Assembly (NCBI GenBank): GCA_905331475.1
Contig: CAJNYU010002392.1
Coordinates: 62,001 to 126,000 of the forward strand
Source: Rotaria socialis
Taxonomy: Eukaryota > Rotifera > Eurotatoria > Philodinida > Philodinidae
Length of the DNA: 64,000 bases
Direction: 5' to 3'
Positions 47,964 through 60,100 of the stretch are shown piece by piece. The position numbers were made by a program, and so were the translations under genes. Below the pieces are notes generated by a model, which was given only the letters and a program-made list of their open reading frames with translations, was not told the origin of the DNA and made no database searches. Position 1 is the first letter of the stretch. Every line of letters starts with the position of its first letter.

Positions 47964-50348
47964 ATTCTTTCTGTGATCAACGAGCAGAGAGCGTATTGAA
48001 AAGCAATAAATTTTTGCTTGTTATTCTGTTACATCCTATATTTATTTTTGGATTGTAACTTGAAGAGCGCAATCATTTCTGTTTCTATGGTGAATCATGA
48101 TGTTGATGAAGAAAAAAAAAGATTGATTTCAACAAAATGAACAAAACTGTCCTATGCAATTGACTAAACATGAAAACAATTGCTTTAATGTGTTTAATTA
48201 ATGATCTTTAATTCTTCATAAATCCTATTATTTTTATGATAGTATTCTTTGATTTCTTCACCAAAATAAAAATCATTCCATTTATTTCAAATATGTTCCT
48301 TTTCAGTAGTACGAAAAGCATCACTTAAATAAAGTTGGTTACACACGATTTGTCTACTTCCGTTGTAACTGTCATAATAATTCTGAGAGAGTGTAGTTTT
48401 GATGGGAAGAAATTTTCTCAATATTATATTTAAATGAAGGAGACTTCGGTATGATTCAAATCGCTTACATGAATTAAATAACTTATTTCAAATGAAATAA
48501 AAGTTGCCTTTTGTGATATGATATAAAACACTACTGAAGAATATTGTTCCATACTGACTTTTTGGGTCTTTGCAAAAACATGATGGTACCGCATAATAGC
48601 TATGCCACATGATTGCTATAACATTTTCTTTCCACTTTTTTTTGTATGTTGTATATTTAAATATTATATGACGACGTAAAAGTAGATTTTTATATGAATT
48701 AAACAATTCAATTTTTAGGTACTTAGATAAGTATTCGTTTTTTTCATAAAACACTACTTGAAAAAGCTGCATATGAACCGATATATTTCTATAAGCATAA
48801 CATCCAGATACCGACAATAGATAATACGTTATCTTAATTGGTAACTTCCGTTCTGCTGCTTTGGTGGTTATCTATGTCGCCTTCTAATTGTTTTTAGTTA
48901 TTAATTCTCTCCCCGTACGTGTTCTAGTCATATAGATTAGAATAAAGCAGAAAACGAATCTTGAATTGCTTAATTCGAATTCGAATATAAATGAGTCTCG
49001 GAGTACTTGAGATAAATCAGAAATTAAGCGTAAAATAACATTACGCTAGCACTTGTATCGCGCGGGCTGATATAAAGAAATTTATTCAAATTATGCATTT
49101 ATTAATGCAACATGTGAGCCCTATAGCTTCAGCAGAAAAATAGAATAGGAATTTATCTGAATTATAAATTTATAATTCGAATGATTTTTTCCTACCTGTT
49201 TTGCCATAGTTGCACGGAAGTGTCTTCTAATTTCTTAATGATAGAATTTTTGTGATTCTATCAACTAGAGTGTTGATGGTTTCTTTTCCAAATTTTTATT
49301 TACATTCAAAATCGAATTAGGCACCTACATCTTTGCATCATCTCGCTGAAGCGTCTAATAGATTTCGAGAAAGTCATTTCCGCATTTGAGAGCCACTGAA
49401 AGAATTCCTCGGTTGTACCGATCATGATCAATTGTTGCTTCATCCAAGATCACTATTGATGATACTTACTTGGAACCGATAGCTAACCAGCACGTCAATT
49501 TCTGAGAAAAGTTTTGTTTCTGTTTGATAATACTCTTTTTATTAGCGTTGACTCTATTCTATACACGCATAATCATTTGGAAATTTATAGCTTCCGTAAA
49601 TACCAAACAGTTTCTCATTCAAGAACAGAACCTTCGCTATGCCTTCTTGTCTATTTGTGATCGTCGGTTAAAAGTGGGTCAACTATTTTGTTCTATAACC
49701 GAAATAAAAGATCTTCATTCAATAGTAGATAAGCAACATATAAAGTGCATCCGCTTTAACAGAACACAAGATAGAAAAATTTTGAAAACAACCTGATTCG
49801 TTCACGATGGAAAATGAATGAGATATCATTAAAATACATAAAGTGCCATTATTTGTGGTTCATTCATTAGTATTAAATTCTTCACGCGTCATGGTAGACT
49901 CATATTATTCGATAGTAAATTTGTTTATAATGCGAATAGTGTTGACCTCCACAATCAAATTGAATTAAATTTCACATGTTACCTAAGGAATCATTACGAG
50001 ATGCAGATCAAAAGTATACTCGGTGAAGGTATTAGACAAGAAAGAGATGAATGTATGCATTCTTCTAACTGCATTGGTTATTGCTATCGGTTCGGTAATC
50101 GGATATGTCTCATTCTAGCTAGTAATTTAATTACTATTTTAATGTTTTTGTCTTCAACAAGCTGATACATTTTTAATATGAAGAAATTTGATAGGAAGCA
50201 CAGAATAGTCAGTTGCTTCTCATTTTGAAAAGGCATTTAGAAACGCATTAAATCTAATCCACTGTTTTCGAAATAGAAGATGTATTTATTGCATCGCCCA
50301 TTCGCTAACAACCATTGGTTTATTTTTACAATTAAATATAGTCACAAG
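47964..50348. other. Gene-free stretch
   Basis: No supported gene. Open frames at 48488-48817 and 49524-49796 show no domain. The latter starts with a hydrophobic run (IILFLLALTLFYTRIIIW) and could be a remnant. The end should hold the promoter of the amidase gene. Confidence 0.45.
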
Positions 50349-51251
50349 ATGTTCGGTATCGACCTTCTGACTGGTTTGATTTGTCTTGTCGTGTTCTATG
50401 CACGAACCTCTAATGGACAATGTTGGTCCAACAGCGCTTGCATCGATGCCGGTCAATGCAGTGCTAAAGGTGGATCTTCCCAGGCGGGTCTCTGCTCTGG
50501 TGGTAACAATATTCGATGTTGCACTTGGTAAAACACTATTTTCCTATGATAGTCATAAGTAAATTAAATTCGATTTAGTAATAACTGCATGGATGCTACT
50601 GCTTGTTCAGCAAGTGGTGGAACTTCATATGCAGGCATCTGTCCTGGTGCTGCTAACATAAAATGCTGCGTCAAAGGTGATGGTCCATCTGAAACTGGTT
50701 CCTATAGACCAGTGAACAAGATGCTCACAGAGTTAGCAGATATTCTCCGTGCAGCTGGTCTTACAGTAGTCGAAGAAGATGGCTGGAAAACTCGTGGCCA
50801 TCGGGTGATGTCATCAGTGAAGGGTATTCTGGTCCATCACACGGCTGGAGCAGCCACTGGTGAATTTCCCTCAAAGAATGTTGTCAAAGTAGGTCGTTCT
50901 GATCTCGCTGGTCCTCTTGCGCAACTTGGGTTAGGTCGTTCAGGAACTTGGTACGTTATTGCCGCTGGTCTTTCTTATCACGCTGGTAAAACAATCGATG
51001 ACTCGATCTTCGGAAACGCTAACGCCATAGGTATCGAAGCTGAGGCCACTGGCACTCCAGTTGATAATGCAGGACACAAGTACTGGCCCGAAGTACAATG
51101 GCAGAGTTATGTGCGTGGTGTTAAAGCTCTTAAGGAAGCTTACGGAATTCCAACTGCACGTGTATTAGGACATAGAGAAGCAGCAGTGCCTCTAGGTCGC
51201 AAGCCAGATCCAAACTTCTCCATGGATGAATTTCGCGCTGCACTTGGTTAA
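50349..51251 (+). CDS. Secreted N-acetylmuramoyl-L-alanine amidase of bacterial type with two CC-type Cys-rich repeats
   Basis: Predicted to cut the amide bond between muramic acid and the stem peptide of bacterial cell wall, outside the cell or in the gut. Exons 50349-50527 and 50579-51251 (51-nt intron) give 283 residues. A signal peptide (residues 1-23, ending TSNG) is followed by two Cys-rich repeats, each with a CSA.GG.S.AG.C.G..NI.CC pattern, then a linker and the amidase fold. Zn-ligand motifs are present: VHHTAG, and GHREAA with GRKPDP downstream. SYHAGK and AIGIEAEATG complete the site. The catalytic part looks like actinobacterial or phage amidases rather than animal PGRPs. G+C is about 48% in a sampled 60 bases, against about 30% just upstream. 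I chose the ATG at 50349 because it begins the signal peptide. An intron and a eukaryotic-style leader argue against contamination. Confidence 0.92.
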
Positions 51252-52208
51252 TTTATGTAACTTTTTAGTTTTGTTCATTCTGGAGTTAAGCCTATAATTA
51301 TCACAATATGCTCCATGAAGTAGCTTTCTAACTATATTTTACCTCACAATTGGTTCTCATAATTAAGATTTAAAAAAAAACATAATCATAGAAAACGGTG
51401 AGACTTCATCTGAGAGAAATATTGATGATCAGTTACCATCAAGTTTTTGCTTGTCTTTAGTATTTGATCATTCTTTCGAAGAAATATTCAAGAAAGATTT
51501 ATTTAAAAATATCAGATAACCTATTTGCAAAGAATTTATTCTGATTTTTGTATTGCATAAGATAACTATTATCTACTAATTCTAATAGTAGTATATCCTG
51601 GCTTCATTGTTTTATCCAAGTAATTGGTTGAATTATTAAATGAGTACAGCCGTAATGAAACTTGAAGAGGGCACTAACGCTGGTTACTGAATAAAATATA
51701 GTTGTCCATAACAATTTTCTAATCTGTGTATTACAGTTTATGACAAGAAAATTACTTTCTATAATTCAAACTACCTTATGTACTAATATAAATTTCAGAG
51801 AATCCTCTGAAAAAAAGATTAGTGTTAAAAAATTACACATAAAGGTGTGTGTGTGTGTGTATGTGGGTGTGGGTGAGTTGGTGGATTTACAGACGAAGAG
51901 AACCCTTACACTCACACCCTCGATTATATGAAACGTCTAACAACTCTTNGTGTGGGTGTATGTGGGTGTGGGTGTGGGTGTATGTGGGTGTGGGTGAGTT
52001 GGTGGATTTACAGACGAAGAGAACCCTTACACTCACACCCTCGATTATATGAAACGTCTACAACTCTTAATCTGTAAAAAATCTGAAAAAAAATAAACGA
52101 TTCAAAATTATGAATTCCACGAAAAACTGTCCACATATATGTAGGTTTGAGTTAGTCAGTTGTTAGTATCATAGACTGTTCTTATTTTTAATTAAAATCA
52201 CAACAGTA
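51252..52208. other. Intergenic with telomere-like duplicated block
   Basis: 3' UTRs of two convergent genes and the TGTGGG-containing duplication at 51850-52068. No other feature is seen. Confidence 0.5.
51850..52068. repeat. Duplicated 88-bp unit with interstitial TGTGGG (bdelloid telomere-type) repeats
   Basis: Copy 1 (51861-51948) and copy 2 (51982-52068) are nearly identical, differing by one base near the end. Both begin ATGTGGGTGTGGGTGAG and contain CTCACACCC about 60 bp later, so each unit is also an imperfect inverted repeat. Between them, after a single N at 51949, lie several TGTGGG units mixed with TGTATG. TGTGGG is the telomeric hexamer reported for bdelloid rotifers. The N between two near-identical copies also allows a scaffolding artefact. 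Confidence 0.75.
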
Positions 52209-52622
52209 TCATTGAATAATGCATAGTTTCGATTTTTGTGTACTACGTTTTTTCATTCGTTGCAAAGGATTCTTTTTTGTATCTAGTGGTTTGTCAGATG
52301 AAGAATTCTGAATCTTTTGAGATGAAACAGAACGACTAGTGGATGCTCCTGACGACGTATTTCTTGTAGGATCTTCGCGACTGTTCTTGCTGTCAGCTTC
52401 ATTCATTGAAGAAAGTACGCCATTATCGAAATCGTTGTTTGCCAAATCGGGTATCACACCTCGACAATCCATATTCTTGAGGGATCGCCATTGGTTGCCC
52501 TCCTTGATAAAAGTACTATTGAAGATGTTGCTCACATCTGATGCGCTTCGTTGTGTTTTCGATTGCTCCTCATCGCTGTTGTTATTGTTTGCGTCGAACT
52601 GAGTATTCTTATCTAACGCCAT
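52209..52622 (-). CDS. Small disordered protein with polybasic CaaX C-terminus
   Basis: Single open frame of 137 residues; the family is not recognised. It is rich in Ser, Asn, Asp and Lys and predicted to be disordered. A possible short motif is GNQWRSLKNMDCRGV at about residues 42-56. The C-terminus QRMKKRSTQKSKLCIIQ combines a basic patch with CIIQ, a good CaaX farnesylation box (aliphatic, aliphatic, Gln). This is the same logic that anchors Ras-type proteins at the plasma membrane. I infer a lipidated peripheral membrane protein, perhaps an adaptor. It is not a GTPase because no nucleotide-binding motif exists. An AG acceptor just upstream (about 52637) hints at a 5' UTR intron or trans-splice site. 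Confidence 0.6.
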   Translation of the reverse strand: MALDKNTQFDANNNNSDEEQSKTQRSASDVSNIFNSTFIKEGNQWRSLKNMDCRGVIPDLANNDFDNGVLSSMNEADSKNSREDPTRNTSSGASTSRSVSSQKIQNSSSDKPLDTKKNPLQRMKKRSTQKSKLCIIQ

Positions 52623-55263
52623 TGTTATTTTGTACTAGAAAGAATGAAATTGAAATGAAGACATTCATTGTATTTAAGTTGAGTTTTGTTTAGTTACTTA
52701 TCAGGAACATTGAATTTCTCTGAAACCTTTGTGATGAATCATTAAAAAACTGATTTTATTAAATTCGAATTGTTGTTCAGACACTTTTAAATAGTGATTT
52801 TGTTACCAAATATTGACACAGATAACAAAAGACGGTAAATATACTTATGAACACGATAAACAGACCGTGCAACGCGTATCGATGAGACAGTTGAAATAGG
52901 TATATAAAAGTGATAACTCTCTGTTTATATTTAAGAAAATGGTAAACAGATATTTTGAAATCGTTGCACTCTCTCTGTCAAGATTGAAAGAGTAGTTGTT
53001 TGGAATTCTGATTTTCTTCTAACTTTGTAACTTACATGTTTTAACTCAGCGCAGACGCTGCAAAGAAAACGTAGTTGTAAGTTCTTGTTGCATGAATCAT
53101 CGATGAAAGCAAAATTCAAATATAACTTATGGTAATGACTGTTTTTACTGATACCACAATCTCTTAGCAACTTGCAGTATTCAAAGACAAAGTTTTTCAG
53201 TTCTTTGCAGTCTCTTTTATTGAATAATAATATTTCGACAATCAGAAAAAAGAATGCAAAATTATAAAATAATCTAAACCCATCAGTTATCTAAATTGAC
53301 ATCTATGAGTTCTCAACAAAAATCTAAAAATTAATTAAAATAAATGTAAGCGCTTGAATTACATTGTGAATTGATTCAAAACACAGCTATATAGTTAGAA
53401 ACATGCCAGTACAAATACACAAGGGAACGCGACGTTAGCGTCGCCAACCATTTACTGTAAGGATCTAGCCATGTAGAACGTAGTTATCGAAACTATCTAG
53501 CTGAGAGACTTCAGATTTTATAGCTTCGAAATGATTTTCATGGAAAACACGACTGATAACCGAGCATAAATAGAAAACATGCTTGGAAGTATCACCAAGA
53601 AAGCGGCATTTAAGTAGTACTCACTAATACTATATGACAATAGTAAAGTTAAATGCATCCGATCTGCTACAGCTCAAGCTATGCTCCGAAAATTTTCAAT
53701 CAGCTTGATAACGGAGTGAAGTAAAAGACTCATTCAGGAGAGCTATGATCGAGATACTCCATTTTAGTAAAGTTACAACTCATATTGGTCTATCAACTAG
53801 ATATTTAACATGAATCTGCACGAGTAGATCGTAGATTAAATTAAACTGATCTTTTCTAACTCGATTTCGGTTATATATGTCCTCATTTTTGCTCAACCTC
53901 ATGTGGGTTCATTTTGTTTCGGTGCGTTTTCCGTCTAGAATGCATAGATTCATTTCTGGATGCACATTCGCAGATAGATAAATCTAAGATTTACATCTTT
54001 TGAATCAAATCAACTCGCAATCAGGAAAAACTAAACTTATTAAGATAATCACGACAAATATAAATTTCAAATATTTCACACGACTTGAGCAATTATTTCA
54101 CGACCTGTCTTCGGAAGAACTTGAAAATATCTCCTATTTTCCAAATTTTTTTCAACTTTTCTGATCGAGACGACGTGTAACTACTCTACAAGTCTCCAAG
54201 GCCTGCAGTCTTATAATCACAACAGATTTTCAACTGAGCGGCTAGTTTTGTCTCATATATGCGGCGAATGTGATCCTTTTAATCACGGCATGATTGATTG
54301 AAAGCTTCGCGTCGTTCTATAATTATTAGATGAAAATGAAGAGAATTTTCAAAAAACCCGAAAACAACAGTAGTGGGACTAATTTAATCCAGTTTCATCT
54401 ACATATGCGATAAATTCCTCACAATTTAGACAAGAATGAGACATGATTCTCGAGTATTTATCCAGTTTGCGTACGTCCGTAGATGTGCTAATCTAGAATT
54501 CTAGGAATTAAGTTTGAATAAATTCTTCGTGCTGCAATAAAACTTGACATATCAAGAATAAACTGAAGACTTTGTAAAAAACTTTCAAAGTCTCAGTACA
54601 GGTGAGCGGCTAGCCGCTCCCACATTGAGAATCAATTCCACCGCAAGATGCCTATAGCCTATTCGTAATAATATTTCACATAACCGTACGATACATCTAA
54701 CACTATAAACATCATCGAATGGTACCCTCAAAACATTTCCCTACAAAGAATTCCTATAAAGGAAATGGGACGATCTAAACAGCTCGTAATCCAATATAAA
54801 CTTGCTTGAACTACAAAATTTCAACAAACTGACAACGCCGTCGTGTTCACCGACCCCGATTACCTTCCGTCAACCTTATCCTTGCAGGATGTTGTTTGAG
54901 GTTAGTTAAGTTTATGCATGCGCTTTCCTATTGGACGAACGAACGCATTTAACTCGTTTTTCGTAATACCCTCCTTTCAGTAGAGGGAATAGAAATTGAA
55001 CCCGTTAAAATCATCAATAAATATTTCATTAAGAGAAAAAAAGGCCTACTTTTGAATTGCTTTGGATAACATTTTCACTAAAAGCAAAGCTCGGTAAACC
55101 CTAATCTTGAGGGTTCTGGTGTGAGTGCATCGAGATTTTCATGACTGACTTTAACCGTTCTGAAGGGTCTCATCAGATGAATTCGACTTTTGTATCTATT
55201 TGAAATGATCGAAAGATCTCAAATACAACGAGACATTTCTTTCTTCGTTAGATGTACTATGTA

Positions 55264-55317
55264 GGGTGTGCGTGTGACTAAAGATATCGTTTCTCTCTTC
55301 ACTCACAAGCACACCCA
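55264..55317. repeat. Short hairpin with GGGTGTG arms
   Basis: GGGTGTGCGTGTGAC near the left end pairs with CACTCACAAGCACACCC near the right end (reverse complement GGGTGTGCTTGTGAGTG) around a loop of about 20 bp. The arms resemble the ends of the duplicated unit at 51.9 kb. It could be a tiny mobile element or a telomere-like relic. Confidence 0.5.
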
Positions 55318-56730
55318 CATCAGCAGATTCAGATTTTCATGTCAAATTCGATGATGACATTTTTCGAAACTTAGAAGATCGGTAAACCAGATAAATTTTG
55401 AGTTTTCTCGGAAACAGTGAAATATTCATTTTTTCAGGTAAAATTTGTATTTTGAAAATTTCTCAGCCAAAAAGGAAGCCTATAAATATTTTAAAGGTGA
55501 TATTCATGATCTACTCATCGAGCTCTACCCAACCATGTAACAATACATGGGATTTTTCTCCTGCTCGATTTTTGGCTTTGGTGCACCTTATATAAAAGAA
55601 CATTATTTTGTTTGTCATATTTTAAAAGTGCTGGATGTTAATTTTCTATTAAAGGAGAATATTTCAATATTTTGGAAGCGAAATAGAAGATTGAAAGACG
55701 TTTTTAAATCATTTATTTATTTTTTGACGTTTATATGGATTTAACTACAATAGAGTTGTTGCAATGCTAATTGTAAAAGATTTTATTCGAATTATTTCTT
55801 AAGAATTAAAAGATTCTTTTCAAACCTTGATGAGTTCAACTATAGAATATAAAGTAGGAATACTTCGTCATCAAGTATGAGAATAATTTCAGAGTTTGAT
55901 GAGCATCAGAGTGAGATAAATTTATAAAATGAAATTTTTCCTCGAAGTTGATTAAAAATCTTATTTTACGATAGGTTGTGTATTTAAGAATGCTTAATTG
56001 TACAATATGTTTCTATTTGAAAGATAGTAACAAAATTCGGTGTTCTATTATGACCGAATCTGAACTATCAAATCCGATCAATTATTCTTGTTTTCAAACT
56101 GTTAAATAATTGTTGGATGAGAGTTGTTTCATTTTCAATTTAAAACGATTATTCCCTTCCAATGAAGAGACATTGGAAAGATTATTCTATCATCGTCATT
56201 TAGTTTAAATTCGAAAAAGAGGATCAGAATACTGTCGTATAAACCATTGGCTTTATTTTTTATTTCTAACCTGTCTTGAAATGTTTTTGTTCTTGTGAAC
56301 TAAATTTTTAAACGAGGTAAAAATAAGTGCAGTTAATTCTGTTCTCAATTTTGACGAAGTGATTCATCGGAATGTAAAATGATAGATTAAATGCGTGGCC
56401 AGGCAGTAATAAATTGGTGGTAGGAGAGTGATGGCATAATCCCGTTACACCGGTAACGACTTTTTCTACACACAAACACACCTTAAACATTCGGTGTATC
56501 GTCCCAATGGTATCCACTTTGATACCCAACTATATGCTATAAGCTGAGGAATTTGGAGTAGATGCCTAATTCGACATCGAATATAAATGAAATATTCGAA
56601 AAGTGTTATGATGACCTATCCTAATCGACTCTTCCTCGCAGAATCACCGGTGAGTCGTCAGAAAACTTGAAAATCCTCAGGAAGCCCCCGAATTTTAGAG
56701 TAGTGAAAAAAGCAAAAGCTCCATCGAGAG

Positions 56731-56810
56731 CAGAGATACGCAAGTCAAGCTAGAAATAACTTGATTTGAGTTGACTGAAGTCAAACAAATCTCTGACTTG
56801 TCCATCTCTG
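56731..56810. mobile_element. Short decayed copy of the hAT-like CAGAGATGGGCAAGTC element
   Basis: CAGAGATACGCAAGTCA at the left and TGACTTGTCCATCTCTG at the right are imperfect versions of the 17-bp termini of the element at 17983-18418. The 80-bp interior again has AAGTC-like words. No target duplication is left. It is probably an older, internally deleted member of the same family. Confidence 0.65.
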
Positions 56811-57097
56811 CTCAAAAGCAAACTACAGTAGAGATTACTCGCTTCTAGAAGCATCTGTTCTATCAACGATGTTTCGAATCAATTATGCAAATAGAAAGAT
56901 AAACATACTTTAGCTCGTATTCTGCATCATTCCTAATCGACTATGATAGATAATTAATAAAGGAGAATATTTTAGTCTAGACATTGAAGAGTAATACTGG
57001 TTAGAATGTTATCTTGACATTGACGTCGTAGAAGAGCAATCGTGGGATCGTTTTCTTTCATTCTTTCTCTTTTTTTCCCTTCCCAAGACATTTTCCC

Positions 57098-57111
57098 GTT
57101 GCTATAGTAAC
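57098..57111. promoter_or_regulatory. X-box-like palindrome (possible RFX site)
   Basis: GTTGCTATAGTAAC fits the RFX X-box consensus (RYYNYYWTRRNRAC), which marks promoters of ciliary genes in animals. No supported gene starts nearby, so the site may be chance or may belong to a gene I could not see. Confidence 0.25.
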
Positions 57112-60100
57112 GGTTTCCATGTATCTTTATTTTGCTTCATTTCTTTCTATGTGTTTGGCCTCGAGATTGTTTTTCTCTTTTTGGGCGTTTATTACCAATA
57201 AATTGATCATAACAAAACATTGGCAAGTTCATAATAATTATCATTTTTTTAATCTCAATTATATATAATTAATAGACTAGAAAATAATTTAGAATAAAGT
57301 CGTGAATAATATATAAAATAGCTTTTGTAATTTATTGCAGATAATAAATTAGCTAAATAATTGTTTAATTACTAATAGTTAGTTGTAATTTCGTATTTCA
57401 TTAACTTTTGTTTGTGTTTAAATGGCATCCATTTGATTTTTATAGGCGTATATCACGATGGATTACATGTAAAGTTCAAAATCAATTATATTTCTTTATT
57501 AGGATGCATGTAATATACATAGTATGAAAGCAGAAGACAACAGTGATAAGAAATTTTGTCTTTTTGTTTTGCTTCGTAGTGTCTAAGCTCGGACGAAAGT
57601 ATTCAACAGTGAACAATCACTCGATCAGTGAGATAATTCCGATAGAAAATGTTGTCAGCGACAAAAATGAATTTCCTTTTCCTACCATTCACATAAAACG
57701 ATCGTAGATAAACACGCACAAATTTATTTATATAGTATATATATATATATATATATATTTCGGTTTTCATAAATAAAATTAAAATGTAAAAGAAAAGGCA
57801 TGTGTGAATACTATGTTATTTCATTTCTGTAAATTTAAGTCTTATCTTGGATCACTTTTATTTGCTACGTTCTGTCGTTTGACAATAGTCAATCGCTTCT
57901 AATTAAACATGAACGTATAACAACAATTGTTAGCGTCAGTAGATGACACTCACTGACGCTAAGCGTTTCTTCGTATTATCTATTGCTATGATCTCTATTT
58001 TGATTTATTGCGTAATATTTCTACTTTGACTAATTCTCGTGATTGATTTTCGTTCGCTATTACGCAGTTGTTGGTTTTTCTTCTTGCCGGTTATTATCTG
58101 TGTTATCATTATCATCTTCTATATTATTATATTCTTCACTGATGATTATTGTTATACTTCTTCATTAGAAAATAAAATATATTGAAATATATTATTCTAT
58201 TAAATGTATAACAATGTTACGACAACAAAGTACGGCAGTCAGTCAGTGTAAGCTCTCTAATTGTTTAGCAGACTAACTATTAGCTATACTATCATACATT
58301 CCCCAAACGAGAGTCTTACAATTATGCGTCTAAAAGACTGTGTTGAAGAGCTGATTAAGTTTTAATTCTCATTCTCAATTGATGTATTCACACGTGGAAG
58401 ATAAAGATTCAAGAAGACAAGACATTAAAACTTACACTTGACGATTGATACAAATTAAACGCGCTTTACCAGTTTTTTGAAAATACTCCATTTATCAACA
58501 TGTCTTAATACAATTAAAATACCATTCTATAAAAGTATCATACATTTAAGTCAGAATAAGTAATTAACAATAAATTTGCTAAATCTAAGTGCTTCCATTT
58601 CGATTGGAGTGCTTAAAAAATCACCGAGTTACAAATAAGACGAAATTAAATATCAGTTCTAGGCTGTAAAGCAAAAATTTGAATGATAGATTGTAAATTA
58701 GAAACTTGTAATGTTGTTTCATGATAAACTCTAAACAATACATTGCATAAAATAAAAGATATATGTTTTCATATTGTTTTCGATGAATTTTGTGATACGA
58801 ATATAAATATTTATCCTAGGTAGTATATTTATATCGAATTTTATATAGAAAACAATACCAAATTGTATTAAAAGATTTAAGAAAACTGAATGAAAAGAAA
58901 AAGATGATCGTATTTTCGCATTGAGAAAAAAACAACTCGGAAAGCTCTAACGATTTATCGAGAAAAACATAATATTCGATTTACAAAAATTACACTTAAA
59001 AAAATGTGAAATGCATTTTATTCAATTAACTTAAGGATAGATTTTAGTCAATAGTCTCTAATCTTTTTTTTTATTCAATCATCAATTTTCATCAGATTAA
59101 ATATATAAGAAAAGCAGTACACAGAATATAAAGAATAGTTAACTCGTAAATAAAAGATTCCGTTAAAATAATAAATACTTGAATAGTTTTCCCATTGATA
59201 ATATCTAGATAGATATCGTCAGCCAATATGTAGCTAGTTATCTTATGTGCTGATATTTTAATCACAATAGGATCAGATTACATTAGAATGTTTTTAAGTA
59301 AATTGAAAAATAAAAATTTTTCCATGAACTAACTACACAATTTTATAACTAATGAAGAGAATAAAATTATATATTATCATATATTAATAGTGTTGTTCGC
59401 ATGAAACAAAGAGGAAATTTTCGCATAAATGAATGAGACAGAATCTTTCACCCCATGTTAGTACGATTTTTCGCCATACGTACTGAAGTCATAAGCTTTT
59501 TTTATATATCAATAAAATATAAGGCTTCTTCGATAGCAAGTACAAAGAAAATTTCTCTATGAATTATATACAGAATTTGTTTAAACTAATAAACAGAGAA
59601 AAAATTAATTATTGAATAATTATAGTATAGTGTTAAACACACTTAGGTAAGAAGTGTACATAAATGAATGGATCCCAGACATTGAATACTTAGTACTTTT
59701 CGTACTGAGTATTTTTTTTTCAAGTAAAAGTACATTGAACTGCAATAAGTGTACTGAATACATTTGGACTTAAGTAAATTTATTTATGTAAAAGTAAAAA
59801 GTACAATTTTTAAGTAAACAATATTTCTTCTGATATAAGACAGCGCATATGTAGAACTTGAAATCTGTTATAAAATAAATTCACGAGAAATAGTAATAGA
59901 ATTATTTCAGTATTTATAATACTGAATGCCAATTACTTTTTTACTAGAATTTTTCCAGGTTTATTCTCATTGTCATTAGAAAAATGAATTGTCACGTACG
60001 TATGTCTGTAAACTTTTTTATTCCATGTATGTTTACTTTATTGAAAAAATATACTGTATTTAGAGATGTAGGTATATGTTAACAGCTACTTTTATCTCTT

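Noticed and set aside
51740-52052. Open frames with VCVCVYVGVGE-type peptide
   Set aside because: They are translations of GT and TGTGGG repeats.
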